Shown here in pieces: positions 22,136 through 34,432 of a stretch of 64,000 bases of DNA. Under the pieces are notes generated by a model. That model did no database searches, had not been told where the DNA came from, and saw only the letters and a program-made list of their open reading frames with translations. A program made the translations under genes and the position numbers. The stretch is from Proteles cristata cristata. Lineage: Eukaryota > Chordata > Mammalia > Carnivora > Hyaenidae. The stretch covers positions 310,001-374,000 of the forward strand of contig JAESUZ010002877.1 in the NCBI GenBank assembly GCA_017311185.1, written 5' to 3'. Position 1 is the stretch's first letter. The number at the start of each line of letters is the position of its first letter.

Positions 22136-24045
22136 GAAAAACTGCTAGAACTGATACATGAATTCAGCAAAGTCGCAGGATATAAACTCAATGTACAGAA
22201 ATCTGTTGCATTTCTATACACCAATACTGAAGCAGCAGAATGAGAAATCAAGGAATTAATCCCATCTACAATTGCACCGAAAACAATAAGATACCTAGGA
22301 ATACCTAATCGAAGTGGTAAAAGATCTGTTCTCTGAAAATTATAGAACACAAAGCAATGGAAGACCATTTTATGCTCATGGATTGGAAGAGCAAATATTG
22401 TTAAAATATCTATACTACCCAAAGCAATCTACACATTTAATGCAATCCCTATCAAAATACCACCAGCAGTTTTCACAGAGCTAGAACAAATAAGCCTAAA
22501 ATTTATATGGAACCACAAAAGACCCCAAAAAGCCAAAGCAATCCTGGGGGGAAAAAGCAAACTTGGAAACATCACCATGGTAGACTTCAAGCTGTATTAC
22601 AAAGCTGTAATCATTACAGCACTATGGTACTAGCACAAAAACAGACGCATAGATCAGTGGGACAGAACAGAAAACCTGCAACTATATGGTTAACTAATCT
22701 TTGACAAAGCAGGAAAGAATATCCGATGGAAAAAAGATATTCTCTTCAACAAATGGTGTTGGGGAAAACTGGACAGCAATATGCCAGAAGAATAAAACTG
22801 GACCACTTTCTTATACCATACAAAAAAATCAATTCAAAATGGATGAAAGACCTAAATGAAAGACAGGAAACTATCAAAATCCTAGAGGAGAATGCAGGCA
22901 GAAACCTCTCTGACCTCAACTGGAGCAACTTCTTACTAGACATACCCCTGGAGGCAAGGGAAACAAAAACAAAAGTGAACTATTGGGCCTTCATCAAGAT
23001 AAAAAGCTTCTGCACAGTGAAGGGAACAATCAACAAAACTAAAGGCAGCCTATAGAAAGGGAGGAGATATTTGCAAATGACATATTTGATAAAGGGTTAA
23101 TATCCAAAATCTATAAAGAACTTATCAAACTCAACACTCCAAAAATAAATAATCCAGTTAAGAAATGGGTTGAAGACATAGGCTGACATTTTTCTAAAAA
23201 ACACATAGGTGGCTTACAGACATATGAAAAGGTGCTCAGCATCACTCACCACCAGGGAAACACAAATCAAAACCACAATGAGCTACCACCTCACACCTGT
23301 CAGAATGGCTAAAATTAACATAAGGAACAATAGATGTTGGCGAAGATGTGGAGAAACAGGCACCCTCTTACACTGTTGGTGGAAATGCAAACTGTTGCAG
23401 CTGCTCTGGAAAACAGTGTGGAGATTCCTCAAAAAATTAAAAATAGAACTACTCTACAACCCAACAATAGCACTACTAGGAATTTAGCCAAAGGATACAG
23501 GAGTGCTGATTCATGGGAGCACATGTACCCCAATGTTTATAGCAGAGCTTTCAACAATAGCCAAAGTATGGAAAGAACCTAAATGTCCATCAACTGCTGA
23601 ATGGATAAAGAAGATGTGGTTTATATATACAATGGAATACTACTTGGCAATGAGAAAGAATGAAATCCTACCATTTGCAGCAATATGGATGAAATGGGAA
23701 GGTATTATGCTAAGTGAAATAAGTCAGTCAGAGAAAGACAGATATCATAAGTTTTCACTCGTATATGGAACTTGAGAAACTTAACAGAGGACCATGGAGG
23801 AAGGGAAGGGGAAAAACAGTTACAAGCAGAGAGGGACGGAAGCAAAGCATAAAAGGCTCTTAAATACAGAAAACAAACTGGGGGTTGGTGGGGGAGAGGG
23901 GAAAATGGGTGATGGGCATTCAGGAGGGCACTTGTTGGGATGAGCACTGGGTGTTGTATGTAAGTGATGAACCACAGGAATCCACCCCCCAAACCAAGAG
24001 CACACTATATACATTGTATGTTAGCCAACTTGACAATAAATTATA
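22136..24045 (+). mobile_element. 5'-truncated cat-type L1: ORF2 C-terminal part and 3'UTR
   Basis: About 1.9 kb of L1 starts near 22136 inside ORF2, in the region after the reverse transcriptase catalytic motif. '[19 protein letters not shown]' is readable at about 22168-22230, then a stop follows AAE. Open pieces continue at 22726-23055, 23209-23487 and 23503-23775 in changing frames, so the protein is broken many times. The end matches the L1 3'UTR and an AATAAA-containing tail (about 24030-24045). It cannot move itself. Confidence 0.92.
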
Positions 24046-24540
24046 TTTAAAAATAACCAAATTATGGAAAGAGGCCAAATGTCCATTGACTGATGAATGG
24101 ATAAAGAAGTTGTGGTATATACATACAAATGGAATATTACTCAGCCATCAAAAAGAACGAAATCTTACCATTTGCAATGACGTGGATGGAGCTGAAGTGT
24201 CTTATGCTAAGTGAAATAAGTCAGTCAGGGAAAGACAAATACCATATGATTTCACTCCTATGCGGGATTTAAGAAACAAAACAGATGAACATAGGGGAAT
24301 AAAAAAGAAAAAGAGAGAGGGAAACAAACCATAAGAGACTCTTAACTATAGAGAACAAACAGGGAGTTGATGGAGGGAGGTGGGCAGGTGATGGGCTAGA
24401 TGGGTGATGGGCATTAAGGAGGGTACTGGTTGTGATGAGCACTGGGTATTATACGTAAGTGACAAATCACTAAATTCTGTACCTGAAACCAATGTTACCA
24501 TATATGTTAACTAACTAGAATTTAAATAAAAACTTGAAAA
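24046..24540 (+). mobile_element. Second, older L1 3' end
   Basis: 'ataaccaaattatggaaaga', 'gatgaatggataaagaagtt', 'cttatgctaagtgaaataag' and 'gatgagcactgggtattata' repeat the same L1 3' text with more changes. It abuts the preceding L1 tail, so the younger L1 probably inserted into it. Confidence 0.85.
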
Positions 24541-24829
24541 AAATAGGGGGGACATTAGTGGGGAATACAGAAGAGGAGCAGAAATGTCTGCCCCAGGGTG
24601 AGAAGCATGAATGTGCGGATGGTGGGCTGGTCAGGCCATGTTCCCAACTGTGAAAAATCAGGGATCCCTCTGTGGAAGGGTAACTCAGCACCAGTACTTT
24701 TGGAGGCAGTAAAGCTAGGAAGAGAGAAAGTCATCTCTCCGGTGTTGGACGCCTCAAGCCAAGATATGGAATCTCAGTATCACCTCACAACACACCAGAC
24801 ATGTACTGTTCCTCCTACCTAGAGCACAC
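24541..24829. other. Unique intergenic sequence
   Basis: Nothing is recognised. Confidence 0.35.
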
Positions 24830-25145
24830 ATCTCCTTCTTCATCTACTTGACATTGTTCACCATTCAGCGCTCCACTGAAATATCACTTCCTCAGGCCTA
24901 CTTTCCAGACCTCCCTTCCTCCTCAGTATGCTTTCCTAATTCTCTGTGCTTATGGCACTGACCACATATCAGCACTGTCATTCATTAATTAGTATAATTA
25001 GTTCTTTGGCATCTGTTTCCCCCACTAGACTGTAGGCTCCGTGAAGGCAGGGATGGGTCTGTTTTATTCATCTCCCCATCCTCAGTCCCTAGCTGTTGCC
25101 TGACACAAGTGCTCAATATATTTTTGTTGAATGAATGAATCAACA
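24830..25145 (+). repeat. L2 LINE 3' end
   Basis: It has a clear order: 'actgaaatatcacttcctca', 'ccccactagactgtaggctc', 'gtgaaggcagggatgggtct', 'gctcaatatatttttgttga' and the ATGAATGAAT tail. Confidence 0.85.
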
Positions 25146-25217
25146 AGTGAATGGACAGTAGAGCAGTTACCAGAGATGCAGCAGGAAGGAGAGTTGGGTC
25201 TTACAGGAGAGATGCAG

Positions 25218-25425
25218 GGCGCCTTGGTGGCTCATTAAGCTGGGCGTCCAACTTCAGCTCTGGTCATGGTCTTACAATCTGTGTTCGAGCCCCGAGTCAG
25301 GCTCTGTGCTGACAGCTCACAGCCTGAAGCCTGTTTCAGATTCTGTGTCTCCCTGGCTCTCTGTCCATCCCTGACTCATGCTCTGTCTCTGTGTCTCTCA
25401 AAAATAAATATTTTTTAAAAATTTA
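25218..25425 (+). repeat. Cat-type tRNA SINE
   Basis: It has the head GGGCGCCTTGGTGGCTCATT, a shortened CT stretch and tail CAAAAATAAATATTTT. It is flanked by TACAGGAGAGATGCA and TAAAGGAGAGGTACA. Confidence 0.88.
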
Positions 25426-25563
25426 AAGGAGAGGTACAAATAGGGACAGGGTTTGTGTCAACTTATAAATCAAAGGACTCACAAACACCTAGTGTGGAGA
25501 GCATTAGAACTCTGTCCTGGGCTTGCAGACAGATCCAGCCTTATAGACATGCCCACACACGCA

Positions 25564-25622
<59 letters not shown>
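25564..25622 (+). repeat. (CA)n microsatellite, about 29 units
   Basis: An uninterrupted AC run of nearly 60 bases. At this purity it is likely to vary in length between individuals. Confidence 0.97.
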
Positions 25623-25624
<2 letters not shown>

Positions 25625-27929
25625 GGCAGTAACAGCAGTAGCTCCTGTTACGAAGGATAAATATGTATTGATAACATAAAATCTCTACTCAGGAAACTTA
25701 CTGAAGTTGGAACAGAAACCAGGATTCATATTTTGATGGCCAGATTTGTTCTTGAGGCAAACGATTCAATCAACTCAATTAATTGAGTCTCAACTGAAAC
25801 CAGATCAATATTGACAGAAATCATGACATAATCAATTTGGTTTCAGTACCCCCAGCTCCCAGCCTCCAAGTCTTCTCCCACATCCCTTCTCCCAATCTCT
25901 TGCATTCTTATGTCCCTTCCACCATTCTGTGAATCAAAAGAAGACCTTCAGAGAAAGAGCAGGCAAAAATTCTGTCTACAGTGTAAATGGCTGATAAGAC
26001 AAAGTACCACTCTTACCAAGAGCATTTGCATTTGGTTGTAATAAATACCTTAAGCCACAGGAACAAAGTTTGGAGTTCTTATACCCTTGTGACTTTGTTC
26101 CATGGATAGCCAGCTGTCTCACAAATGTTTTAATCTTTCATTCACTGCCCTTGAAAGGCACTGTGCATGGTTGTTTTGAACACAAGAGCATTCTGTCAAA
26201 GAGCCATTTTTATATATTATTGTTGAAAACCATTAAGGTCCCAACCATTGAAAAATCACCATAATGTGGTGTAATGTTTCTAACATACATCCTCATTCCA
26301 TCCCTGAACTTTGTCCAGTCCTTACCCCCATCCTTCTCACCACTGATGACACATTGTATCAGAGTCGCCCATCTGAATGTCCTTTGAGTCAAACATTCTG
26401 CTTCATGCCAAGTGGATTTACTTCTTGCAAATATGAAAATCTTCTGGCTCGCTAGATTATGACAACTGACGAGAACTTCTGACTTCCAATTCAATGCTAC
26501 ACGCCATGGACTACAGTCTCTACCAGCAGATGTGTTTCTTGAGTTTTGGGTACTTGCTGTGTTGACTGATGAAAGGTTTTTACCTTGGAGTCTATGGATG
26601 GATTTCAGGAGTCCATGAATCCCTGAAATCATATCATCCAAATTTGATGAGTATTTATACATTTCGTGAAGGAAAGGGGGAGGTGGTCCGTGGTTTTCAT
26701 CAGATCCTGAAAGCAGTCTGATCAGCAGCTTAGATGGGTAAGCTAGATAGTTCAGGTGAAAACCGTCTATTTTGTTGGATTTCACTAGCTTAGTATCTGC
26801 CCTCACTGATGCATGGGGTTCTGTTATGTTTATTTCATCACTGGGCAACCCAGTTTAGGTGGCACATAATCTCAAGTGGATCTCCTGACACAAATGATGC
26901 ACCTTGGAGACAACCTTTGAGGGTTAAACAGAGAAGTTTCTGGATTAGCTTTGAGCAAAGTGAAGCACCTACTTGGTGAGAACATCCTGCCTTCCAGAAG
27001 GTGACCCTCTCTTCTCTCTCCATTTGCAGTGAGATTCCAAGAACTGACTCTAAAAGGAAAATGTAGTTTCTGGCTTCCATGTTGCAGGTGACCTTACATT
27101 GGGAAGAAAACCCAGCAAGAGCCGTGGAGCATAGGGAGTGGGGGTTGCTTCTGCTTATCTGACCAGACAGTATGTTCTATTCTGTGTAGGGGAAGGAGCA
27201 TTCCTCTTCTACCCTTCAAGGTCTTCCAGCTGGACTAAGAATTCAGTTTACATGAGACAGATTCGCAGGAAGAAAGGACAAAGTTTTATGACTTGTGCAC
27301 AGAAACCCAATAATGAAATTGAGACCCAAAGACATGACGAAGGCCTTTACACAAAGGCCTTTTAGACAAAGAGACAATAGATGTTTGAAGAATTTACAGA
27401 ATAAAGAAAACAGGTGTTTGGGAGCTTTGATTAAATTCTAAGCAGAATTGGGTCTGAGGAAGTAGACTGGTAAAAAAAAAAAAAAAGTAACAAGGTTTAT
27501 TTCTGCAGCTTTCTGGACTTTAAAATTCCCTTTCTCTGGTGATAAGGGTGTCTTTGTACTTCTTCATACCGGGAGGATATTTTTCATATGGGAGATTGAT
27601 TTCCTGCTTTCAGGGGGACAGAGGTGGGTCTGAGTGTCCTTATACTGGCAGTTTCTGAGGTATCTTCGGTTCAAAGTAATCAGTGTGCACTTCGGGGCGG
27701 CCGGCCCTGGGCCCCTGCACATGGCTGAGACTAAAATCACTCCCCAGCCACACGTTTCAGATTGAAGTAACCCCTCGCTGCCTTAAAGGTCAGGAAAGCC
27801 GCTGTGCTGACACAGGCCCTTCTCTCCGTGACAGCCCCACATTGACTCTTGAGTCATCACATCTGGATGACTAGGCTGACAAAAACAAGGTTTCCTAGGG
27901 TGAGTCGAACTGGTGGCAAGGCAGTATGG
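25623..27929. other. Unique intergenic sequence
   Basis: No gene is confirmed over 2.3 kb. The minus strand keeps an open frame without ATG start from 26848 to 26213 (212 codons), and another from 27080 to 26838. I recognise no protein family in either. An AP-1 motif TGAGTCA is at 27850-27856. Confidence 0.45.
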
Positions 27930-28115
27930 TGGAACAGGAAGATCTCTGCACTTGCAGCCTGAGGATCTGGGTTCGAGTCTAATGACCTTGGGCATGCTGC
28001 GCTGATCCCTTTGGGTCTTGGATGAAACTAAACAATGCGAGTCAAACTGCTTAACATGGCAGGAAGGACCTAGTAGGTGCTCAGTGAAAGGGATCGTGCA
28101 GGACTCACACCGAGA
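27930..28115 (+). repeat. MIR element, sense
   Basis: 'gaggatctgggttcgagtct', 'tgaccttgggcatgctgcgc' and 'aggacctagtaggtgctcag' follow the MIR order. Confidence 0.75.
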
Positions 28116-28622
28116 CAGAAGTCCTGGCCGTAGACCAGGATGTTGTCAACACTGATCGGTACAGCAGTGTCCTCTGTCTATGGAGATCAGGCGGATCCCC
28201 AGAACCGTAGAGATACGCACCCCTGGTCATTCATTAATTCCGCAAATGTTTCTTCACACCTATGCTCTGGGATACTGCCCACGCCCATCATGGCTGGCTA
28301 CCAGAGGTAGAACTCAAACTGCTTGGGTTTCTCTTAACTGAGAAGTTGGGACAGAACCAGAACCTGGAAGGAAAAAGGGGGTTGGTCTCCACAGCTCTCT
28401 CTGCTTAGCCACTAGATGGCACCACCAACTTAGGCTGCTGTCCCCACATTCCTGGCAGTAACCTGGGACTTCAGAAACTCCCCTCGGCACTCAAGCTTGG
28501 TATCAGGTGCCAGGTTTGGAAGCAAAACAGGCGGGTTTGAATCCCATCTCCACCCCCTGACTGAGCGACCTTGAACAAGCCGTTTAACTTTTTTTTTTTT
28601 TTCTTTTTAAGATTTTCGCTTT

Positions 28623-28755
28623 GGGGCGCCTGGGTGGCTCGGTTGGTTAAACGTCGGACTTTGGTTCAGATCATGATCTCCCGGTTCCGTTTGTGAGTTC
28701 AAGCCCTGTGTGGGCCGCTGTGCTGACAGCTCAGAGCCTGAAGACTGCGTGGGGA

Positions 28756-28832
<77 letters not shown>

Positions 28833-28893
28833 CTGCTTGCGCTCTGTCTTTCTCGCTCTCTCTCAAAAATAAGTAAACATTTAAAAAAATTTT
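28623..28893 (+). repeat. Cat-type tRNA SINE with expanded (TG)n(TCTG)n
   Basis: The head is GGGGCGCCTGGGTGGCTCGG. The usual CT stretch is replaced in part by (TG)n at about 28760-28800 followed by TCTG units to 28821, then the CT run and tail. A microsatellite has grown inside the SINE. Confidence 0.92.
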
Positions 28894-28925
28894 AAAACAA
28901 AAAACAAAACAAAAGAAAACAAAAA

Positions 28926-29030
28926 AACAACTTTAGTTTTAAGTAATCTCCACATCCAATGCAGGGCTTGAACCCACAACCCTGAGATTAAGACTGACAT
29001 GCTCCACCCACTGAGCCAGCAGGGTGCCCC
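28926..29030 (-). repeat. Older short carnivore tRNA SINE, split by a young SINE
   Basis: TTTTAAGTAATCTCCACATC and GAGCCAGCAGGGTGCCCC identify it. Its T-rich tail, AAGATTTTCGCTTT, lies on the far side of the young SINE at about 28588-28622, which shows the order of insertion. Confidence 0.75.
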
Positions 29031-29150
29031 TGTTTTGAGTCTGTTTCTTTATCTGTTAAATGGGGATGACAATAGTTCCTGAAACAATAAAGTGAACAGA
29101 AAATGAGGCAGATGTTTGATAAATGGTAGCTAATATCACCCCTGCTCCCA

Positions 29151-29713
29151 AGAGATTGAAAAGCATGGTCCTCTTACTCTTTCATGAATCACCCTTATTT
29201 TGCACCTTTTTTCCTCTTTCAAGGGTGCCCCTGATGCTTATTTAAAATGAACATGCAGATAAACATTTCAGGGTGGCAGAGTGGGAGGGAGGGGGAGGGT
29301 TCACAGAGTGATTTTTCTAGAACAGACCTGACGTTTCCCCTTCCTCCCCTTCTCCACCTCTTCTCTTCCTCTTCATTTTCTTTCTTCTACTTTGGGATTT
29401 TTACTTTTGATGGGGGACGGAGGGGATTTTTACTTTTTAAAGTGAAAAGTAACCACTGCTCTGTGTAAAGCCCTTGGTCAGGCAGGAACAAGCAGGGGAC
29501 AAAGGTTGAGGAGAACAGAGTTATAAACGTAGGACAGAGTCTGCCCTCAGAGGTACTTATAGTCCTGAAGGTGCTGAATTGATACCCAACTGTCATGCAC
29601 CCAAATGTAATGAAAATGGTCTTTAAAATATTAAAATATTTACATTCTGGCTGCTCAGTGGCTTCTGCCCTAGCGCCCCTCCAAACTCCAGCATCCATTC
29701 TGATTGGCCGGGA
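29151..29713. other. Unique intergenic sequence
   Basis: No gene is recognised. There is a pyrimidine-rich stretch at about 29335-29395. Confidence 0.4.
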
Positions 29714-29730
29714 CCTGGCCTACCATTTTG

Positions 29731-29773
29731 TTTTTTTGTTTTTTTGGGTTTTTTTAATGTTTTATTTATTTCT

Positions 29774-29804
<31 letters not shown>

Positions 29805-29970
29805 CGTGAGCAGGGGAGGGTCAGAGAGAGGAGTCACAGACTGAAACAGGCTCCAGGCTCTGAGCTGGCAGTCAGCACAGAGCCCGACACGGGGCTCGAA
29901 CCCATGAACCGCGAGATCATGACCTAAGCGAAAGTCGGACGCTTAACCGACTAAGCCATCCAGGCGCCCC
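29731..29970 (-). repeat. Young cat-type tRNA SINE, reverse orientation
   Basis: It belongs to a near-identical subfamily marked by GTCACAGACTGAAACAGG and GACTAAGCCA(C/T)CCAGG. The target copies CTGGCCTACCATTTTG (29715-29730) and TGGCCTACCATTTTG (29971-29985) are perfect. It is a good candidate for presence/absence variation among cats. Confidence 0.96.
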
Positions 29971-29985
29971 TGGCCTACCATTTTG

Positions 29986-30705
29986 AATGCGGCCTCTGAG
30001 CAGGTTGACTGGGCTCCATATACAAAGGACCAGTGGGGATGGAGAGTGCTGTCTGGAGGGTAAGTTATGACTCCCAGTGATGGTTTTCAAATTACAGCCT
30101 GGGGCGCTTGCAGAAGCAGTAATGAGTCACATCCAGGTCAGGCATGCTAGAGGCTGGTGCAATTCTGGCTGCATGTCCAAGTTCTGACAGAGCACAGGGT
30201 ATCCCAGAATCCTCTTGGAAATCAGTCTCCTCCTGCTCTCCCCTGAGATTCGGATCCAGTGGCCCCCACTTCTGGTCTGATTCATCATTTCTGAATAGAA
30301 GCTTAGTCTGACTGGGCTGGCTTAAGCAGGAAGCAAATTTGCTGGGAGAATATCTTGTGGCCCACAGAATCCAAAGAAAAGGCTGGAGAACAAGGCTCAG
30401 AATAAGGAAGGAGCTAGGACAGTTTTCCACGACAGGAATTCTCTGGCCAGGGCTTCACAGTCAGAGGGGAGGGCTCCCATAATATTTTGGGGCTTCCCTT
30501 TGCTGTGTTCAAGAGTCAAATTCTCAGCCTGATACAGCAAAATGGATTGAGTAGTCTAGTACCAATGTGATAACAGTTCGATTATTTGGATTTGCATTAT
30601 TTTTGGTACTGGCTTAAAGATCATGATTTTTTACTATATAATTTTAATGTAATGACTTTTGACTTGTACTAATCACATCATTAAGCTAGAAATGTAAGTA
30701 AATAA
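29986..30705. other. Unique intergenic sequence
   Basis: No gene is recognised. 30540-30700 is AT-rich. Confidence 0.4.
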
Positions 30706-30923
30706 GGGCACCTGGGTGGCTCAGGCAGTTAAGCATCTGACTTTAGCTCAGGTCATGATCTCGCCTTTCCCAAGTTCGAGCCCCGTGTCAGGCTCTGTGC
30801 TGACAGCTCAGAGCCTGGAGCCTGTTTCAGATTCTGTGTCTCCCTCTCTGTCTCTGCCCCTCCTGCACTTGTGCTCTGTCTCTCTCTCAAAAATAAATAA
30901 ACACTAAAATTTTTTTTAAAAAA
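30706..30923 (+). repeat. Cat-type tRNA SINE
   Basis: It has the head GGGCACCTGGGTGGCTCAG and tail CAAAAATAAATAAACACTA. It is flanked by AAATGTAAGTAAATAA and ACATGTGAGTAAATAA. Confidence 0.92.
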
Positions 30924-31204
30924 GACATGTGAGTAAATAAAAACTTTTATAAATTCCATTTGAAAAAAAAAAATAGGAGTCAAAATACCCGGAATGAGGC
31001 TGTTTGGCCCAGCCTGGGTCACATGATTGCACCTTGGCCAGATAAGGCAGGGCACCTGACTGATAGCTGTACTCATTGAAACAGAACGTAGGGTGATTGC
31101 CAAGAGGAGGAGGCATGGATTCTAAGTGGCAAAAAAAAAAAAAAAAGATTCCTCTAATTGCCTGCATGCTAGTTTCAGGTGACAGTTCAGAAACACCTGC
31201 CTTT

Positions 31205-31430
31205 GGGGCACCTGGGTGGCTTAGTCGGTTAGGCGGCTGACTTTGGCTCAGGTCATGATCTCACAGTTTGTGGGTTTGAGCCCCATGTCGGGCTCTGTGC
31301 TATCTCAGAGCCTAGAGCCTGTTTCAGATTCTGTGTCTCCGTCTCTCTCTGACCCTCCCCTGCTCACGCGGTCTCTCTCTCTCTCTTTCAGAAGTAGGTA
31401 AAGCATTAAAAAAAAAAAAAAACAAACAAA
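31205..31430 (+). repeat. Cat-type tRNA SINE
   Basis: It has the head GGGGCACCTGGGTGGCTTAG and a long A tail. CAGAAACACCTGCCTTTGG target copies on both sides (about 31188 and 31431) are perfect. Confidence 0.95.
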
Positions 31431-31529
31431 CCAGAAACACCTGCCTTTGGCCTCCAGGGGTTAGACCCAGACAGAACCAGAGCCTCATCCTAGCACTATG
31501 TGTAGCCTCCTTGGAAGCTACCAGATCAA

Positions 31530-31695
31530 CCTATAAGGTTCTATGAGTGCAGGGATCACAGAGGTTTTGTTCATGTTTGAATTCTCAGCCCCATGCACAG
31601 TAGCACAGGACCTGCCACACAGTAGGAATTCAGTAACTATTTGTTGACTGAATGAAAGAGAGAAGGATGAATGGATGAAGGAATGAATGAAACAC
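31530..31695 (+). repeat. L2 LINE 3' end
   Basis: 'gtgcagggatcacagaggtt', 'ccacacagtaggaattcagt' and 'aactatttgttgactgaatg' match the L2 3' end pattern. Confidence 0.7.
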
Positions 31696-31830
31696 AGCGC
31701 CTGCCTTCTAGGAATCTATAAGCCAAGACAATTCTTATTCTGACAATGGAATATGAGTAACAAAATAAAAATTTGCCCAACGTAGAGACTGTAAGCATCA
31801 ATCAGATCTTTTAAAAGCAGGAATCACGGG

Positions 31831-32072
31831 GGGCGCCTGGGTGGCTTAGTCGCTTAAGCGTCCGACTTTTGCTTGGGTCATGATCTCGCGGTTCGTGGGT
31901 TCGAGCCCCGCGTCGGGCTCTGTGCTGACTGCCAGCTCGGAGCCTGGAGCCTGTTTCAGTCTGTGACTCCCTCTCTCTCTGACCCTCCCCTGCTCATGCT
32001 ATCTCTCTCTCTCTCCTCTCTCTCTCTCTCCTAGAAATAAATAAAAAACATTAAATTAAAAAATAAATAAAT
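31831..32072 (+). repeat. Young cat-type tRNA SINE
   Basis: It belongs to the young subfamily with 'gctgactgccagctcggagc' and TTCAGTCTGTGACTCCC. Target copies AAAAGCAGGAATCACGGG (31813-31830) and AAAAGCAGGAATCAAGGG (32073-32090) differ at one base. Confidence 0.95.
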
Positions 32073-32090
32073 AAAAGCAGGAATCAAGGG

Positions 32091-33874
32091 AAGGGGTTTG
32101 TTCCCATGGAGGTGATAGAGATTGGGGCAGAGTCCAGGCGGGACTAGCGGAGGTAAGGGTAGTGATCTATGTCTCTTGAGTCACACTGTCATCTAGGTTT
32201 TAGTCTTGTGTCTAGATGTCACCAATCAGACAGAGGCAAGGACCAGAATTAAAGTAAAAGCAAGGTGGAGTCCTGAGCAGGGCTCTGGAAAAGGAGATTA
32301 GCCTCTCTCCACCCTCTCAGTCTCTGTCCTATTCCTCAAAGTCCTGTTTCCTTGATAATGTACATTAGAAGTTGACCGACCTGCCTGTCTAACTGGCTCT
32401 CTATGCCCTCCCCTCCCCACCTCTCTCTCTCTCTCTCCATGAACCTATCCTCTGACCCAAAGAGGAAACAGACACATTTCCAAGCAGCCTCTTCAACTGG
32501 AGCCTCAACCATGACAGCCATGTTGTTTTCTCCCAAGACCATGGAAAGACAGTGATAAAGACAAGACATCCACCCATACCATGGACAAAACCACCAATGG
32601 TGGCTAATGGTGGCCAATCAAATGGCTGTTAATAGGCCGTGCACTATGAACAAAGGTCGAGATTGTTTCTGTCTTGATTATTTCTGTATCCCTAGTGCCC
32701 AGCACAGCAGACTCTTGATATTTGTTGGTTTGATAAAGGAAGGAAGGAAAGAAGGAATGAATAAAGCATCTATCATATTCTCAAGGCTTGTGTGCTTCAG
32801 GTTGAAGTTATCTACGGCTCCCTCAGAGGTGTGTGTCCCGTATTTATTCTATTAACCAAATAATCACACAGTTAAATGTGGGATTCCAGTCTGTTAATGG
32901 CTGTGACAGAAGGGTACATGGTGTCCCGAAACCATGTGATAGTGGGGATCTATCTGATGTAGTCCGGGAATCGGGCAAAACTTCCCTACACTGATATTCG
33001 AAGAAGAGGTAGGAGTTAACCAGATGGGGGTGGGGGGAGTACAGGATAAAGAGCAGATCAGCTGAGATTGAATGCATGAGCAAGATTCTGAAGGGTGAGG
33101 GAGCGCAGAGAATGAGAGGAAGGGACAGAAGCCAGCACAGAGGAAATGAGAGTGGCATGAGGTGAGCTGAGGTGCAGAGGGTATAAGGTCTCCAGGGTCC
33201 CAGCCAGGATTTAGGTCTTCACCTCAGTGGTCACCTTAAGTAACTCTTAAACCCAAATCCTGCGTGCAGTGCTGTGTGCCAGCAAGCCACTGATAAGCAT
33301 TTGATGTGAATAATGCTGACTTCATTTAGGGAAGAGGTGCTAATGGCTGGGGGGTGGGGGTGGGGCAGGGTGTGGACTGGTACTGATGTGACTTTCAACC
33401 TGACTTTACTGCTCGGATGTCACAGCAATGAAGAACCGATCTCCAGGAATGGGGACCTTTGTCTCTGCACACTGCAAGATGGTTTGGAAAGTTTAGTGTC
33501 AGTTTCTTAAAATGCCGCAAGATAGGGAAATGAGATATGATGCTTTTCACTTTTCAGAATAGATGTTCTCTAGAGAAAACAAAAGGGGGAACTTTCAGGG
33601 ATGCTCCTGGGCTTCCAAACTGTAGTATTTATACCCTGTATTTGGCAGGCTTTAAAAATCTAAATATATGTATTTTTAAACAAAAGAAGACTGTAACTGA
33701 TCTTCATTTTGGCCAACGTGGAGGTTTTATTCATGTCTCTTTTACACCCCTTCTTCCTTGTCTTCTATGCACATTAAAAAGCAACGAGATAGAAAGCCAA
33801 GCAGATATTTATATACTGTGTCCATTAGCAAAAGCAATGTTTCCTAAATTAAGCAGTTTTTAGCATATGTTTCT
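32091..33874. other. Unique intergenic sequence with an L2-like 3' end
   Basis: No gene is recognised. About 32670-32760 ('tttctgtatccctagtgccc', 'aaggaaggaaggaaag') resembles an L2 3' end and a short GGAA-type repeat. TGAGTCA occurs at 32177-32183. Confidence 0.45.
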
Positions 33875-33877
33875 TAT

Positions 33878-34087
33878 TTTTTTAATGTTTTTCTTTTTTA
33901 TCTTTGAGAGATAGAGAGAGCATGAGCAGGGGAGGGGCAGAGAGACAGAGGGAGACATAGAATCCAAAGCAGGATCCAGGCTCTGAGCTGTCAGCACAGA
34001 GCCCAGCGGGGCTCAAACTCACAAACCGCAAGATCAGGACCTGAGCTAAAGTCTGACACTTAACTGAATGAGACACCCAGGCGTCCC
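33878..34087 (-). repeat. Cat-type tRNA SINE, reverse orientation
   Basis: A full copy with head CACCCAGGCGTCCC, flanked by AGCATATGTTTCTTATTTT and AGCATATGTATCTTTTA. Confidence 0.9.
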
Positions 34088-34329
34088 AGCATATGTATCT
34101 TTTAATCAATTCACTTTTTCCTGAAAGTAAATTTAGCAGTAAAGGAACATATATCATTATGATAAATGGAAAACCACTGAATTTATTAGGATAAATATAT
34201 ACTGATTGAAGAAAATCTGTGTTACCCAAGTGTCACCTAAGGTCACCCTGCATTCCAGGAAGGCACTGTGACGATTGAGATGGATTTTACAAAGTGGGTA
34301 GAATTTCAAAAAAACAATTGTGATTTAAT

Positions 34330-34432
34330 AAAGCCTTTCAGCTCATGCCGCTTGGATCAGAACCACCAGGGAATCTTATTAAAAATCGAGAAGATTCCTG
34401 GGCCCTACCTCAAGAACCACTGAAAACATGAC
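34330..34432 (-). mobile_element. Fragment of a MER5-like hAT element
   Basis: 'cttggatcagaaccaccagg', 'gaatcttattaaaaatc' and 'cctgggccctacctcaagaa' follow the half-element pattern. It is short and tentative. Confidence 0.4.

Larger units (their letters stand above)
28495..29150 (+). repeat. MIR split by two nested SINEs
   Basis: The left half ends 'gaccttgaacaagccgttta' (about 28566-28586). The right half starts 'gagtctgtttctttatctgt' (about 29036) and continues with AAATGGGGATGACAATAG. Between them lie an older SINE and, inside that, a young SINE. Confidence 0.8.

Noticed and set aside
22016..23775. Series of open frames that could suggest a gene
   Set aside because: They are broken pieces of L1 ORF2 in changing frames.
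25455..25679. 74-codon frame with a long Thr-His run
   Set aside because: It is translated (CA)n microsatellite.
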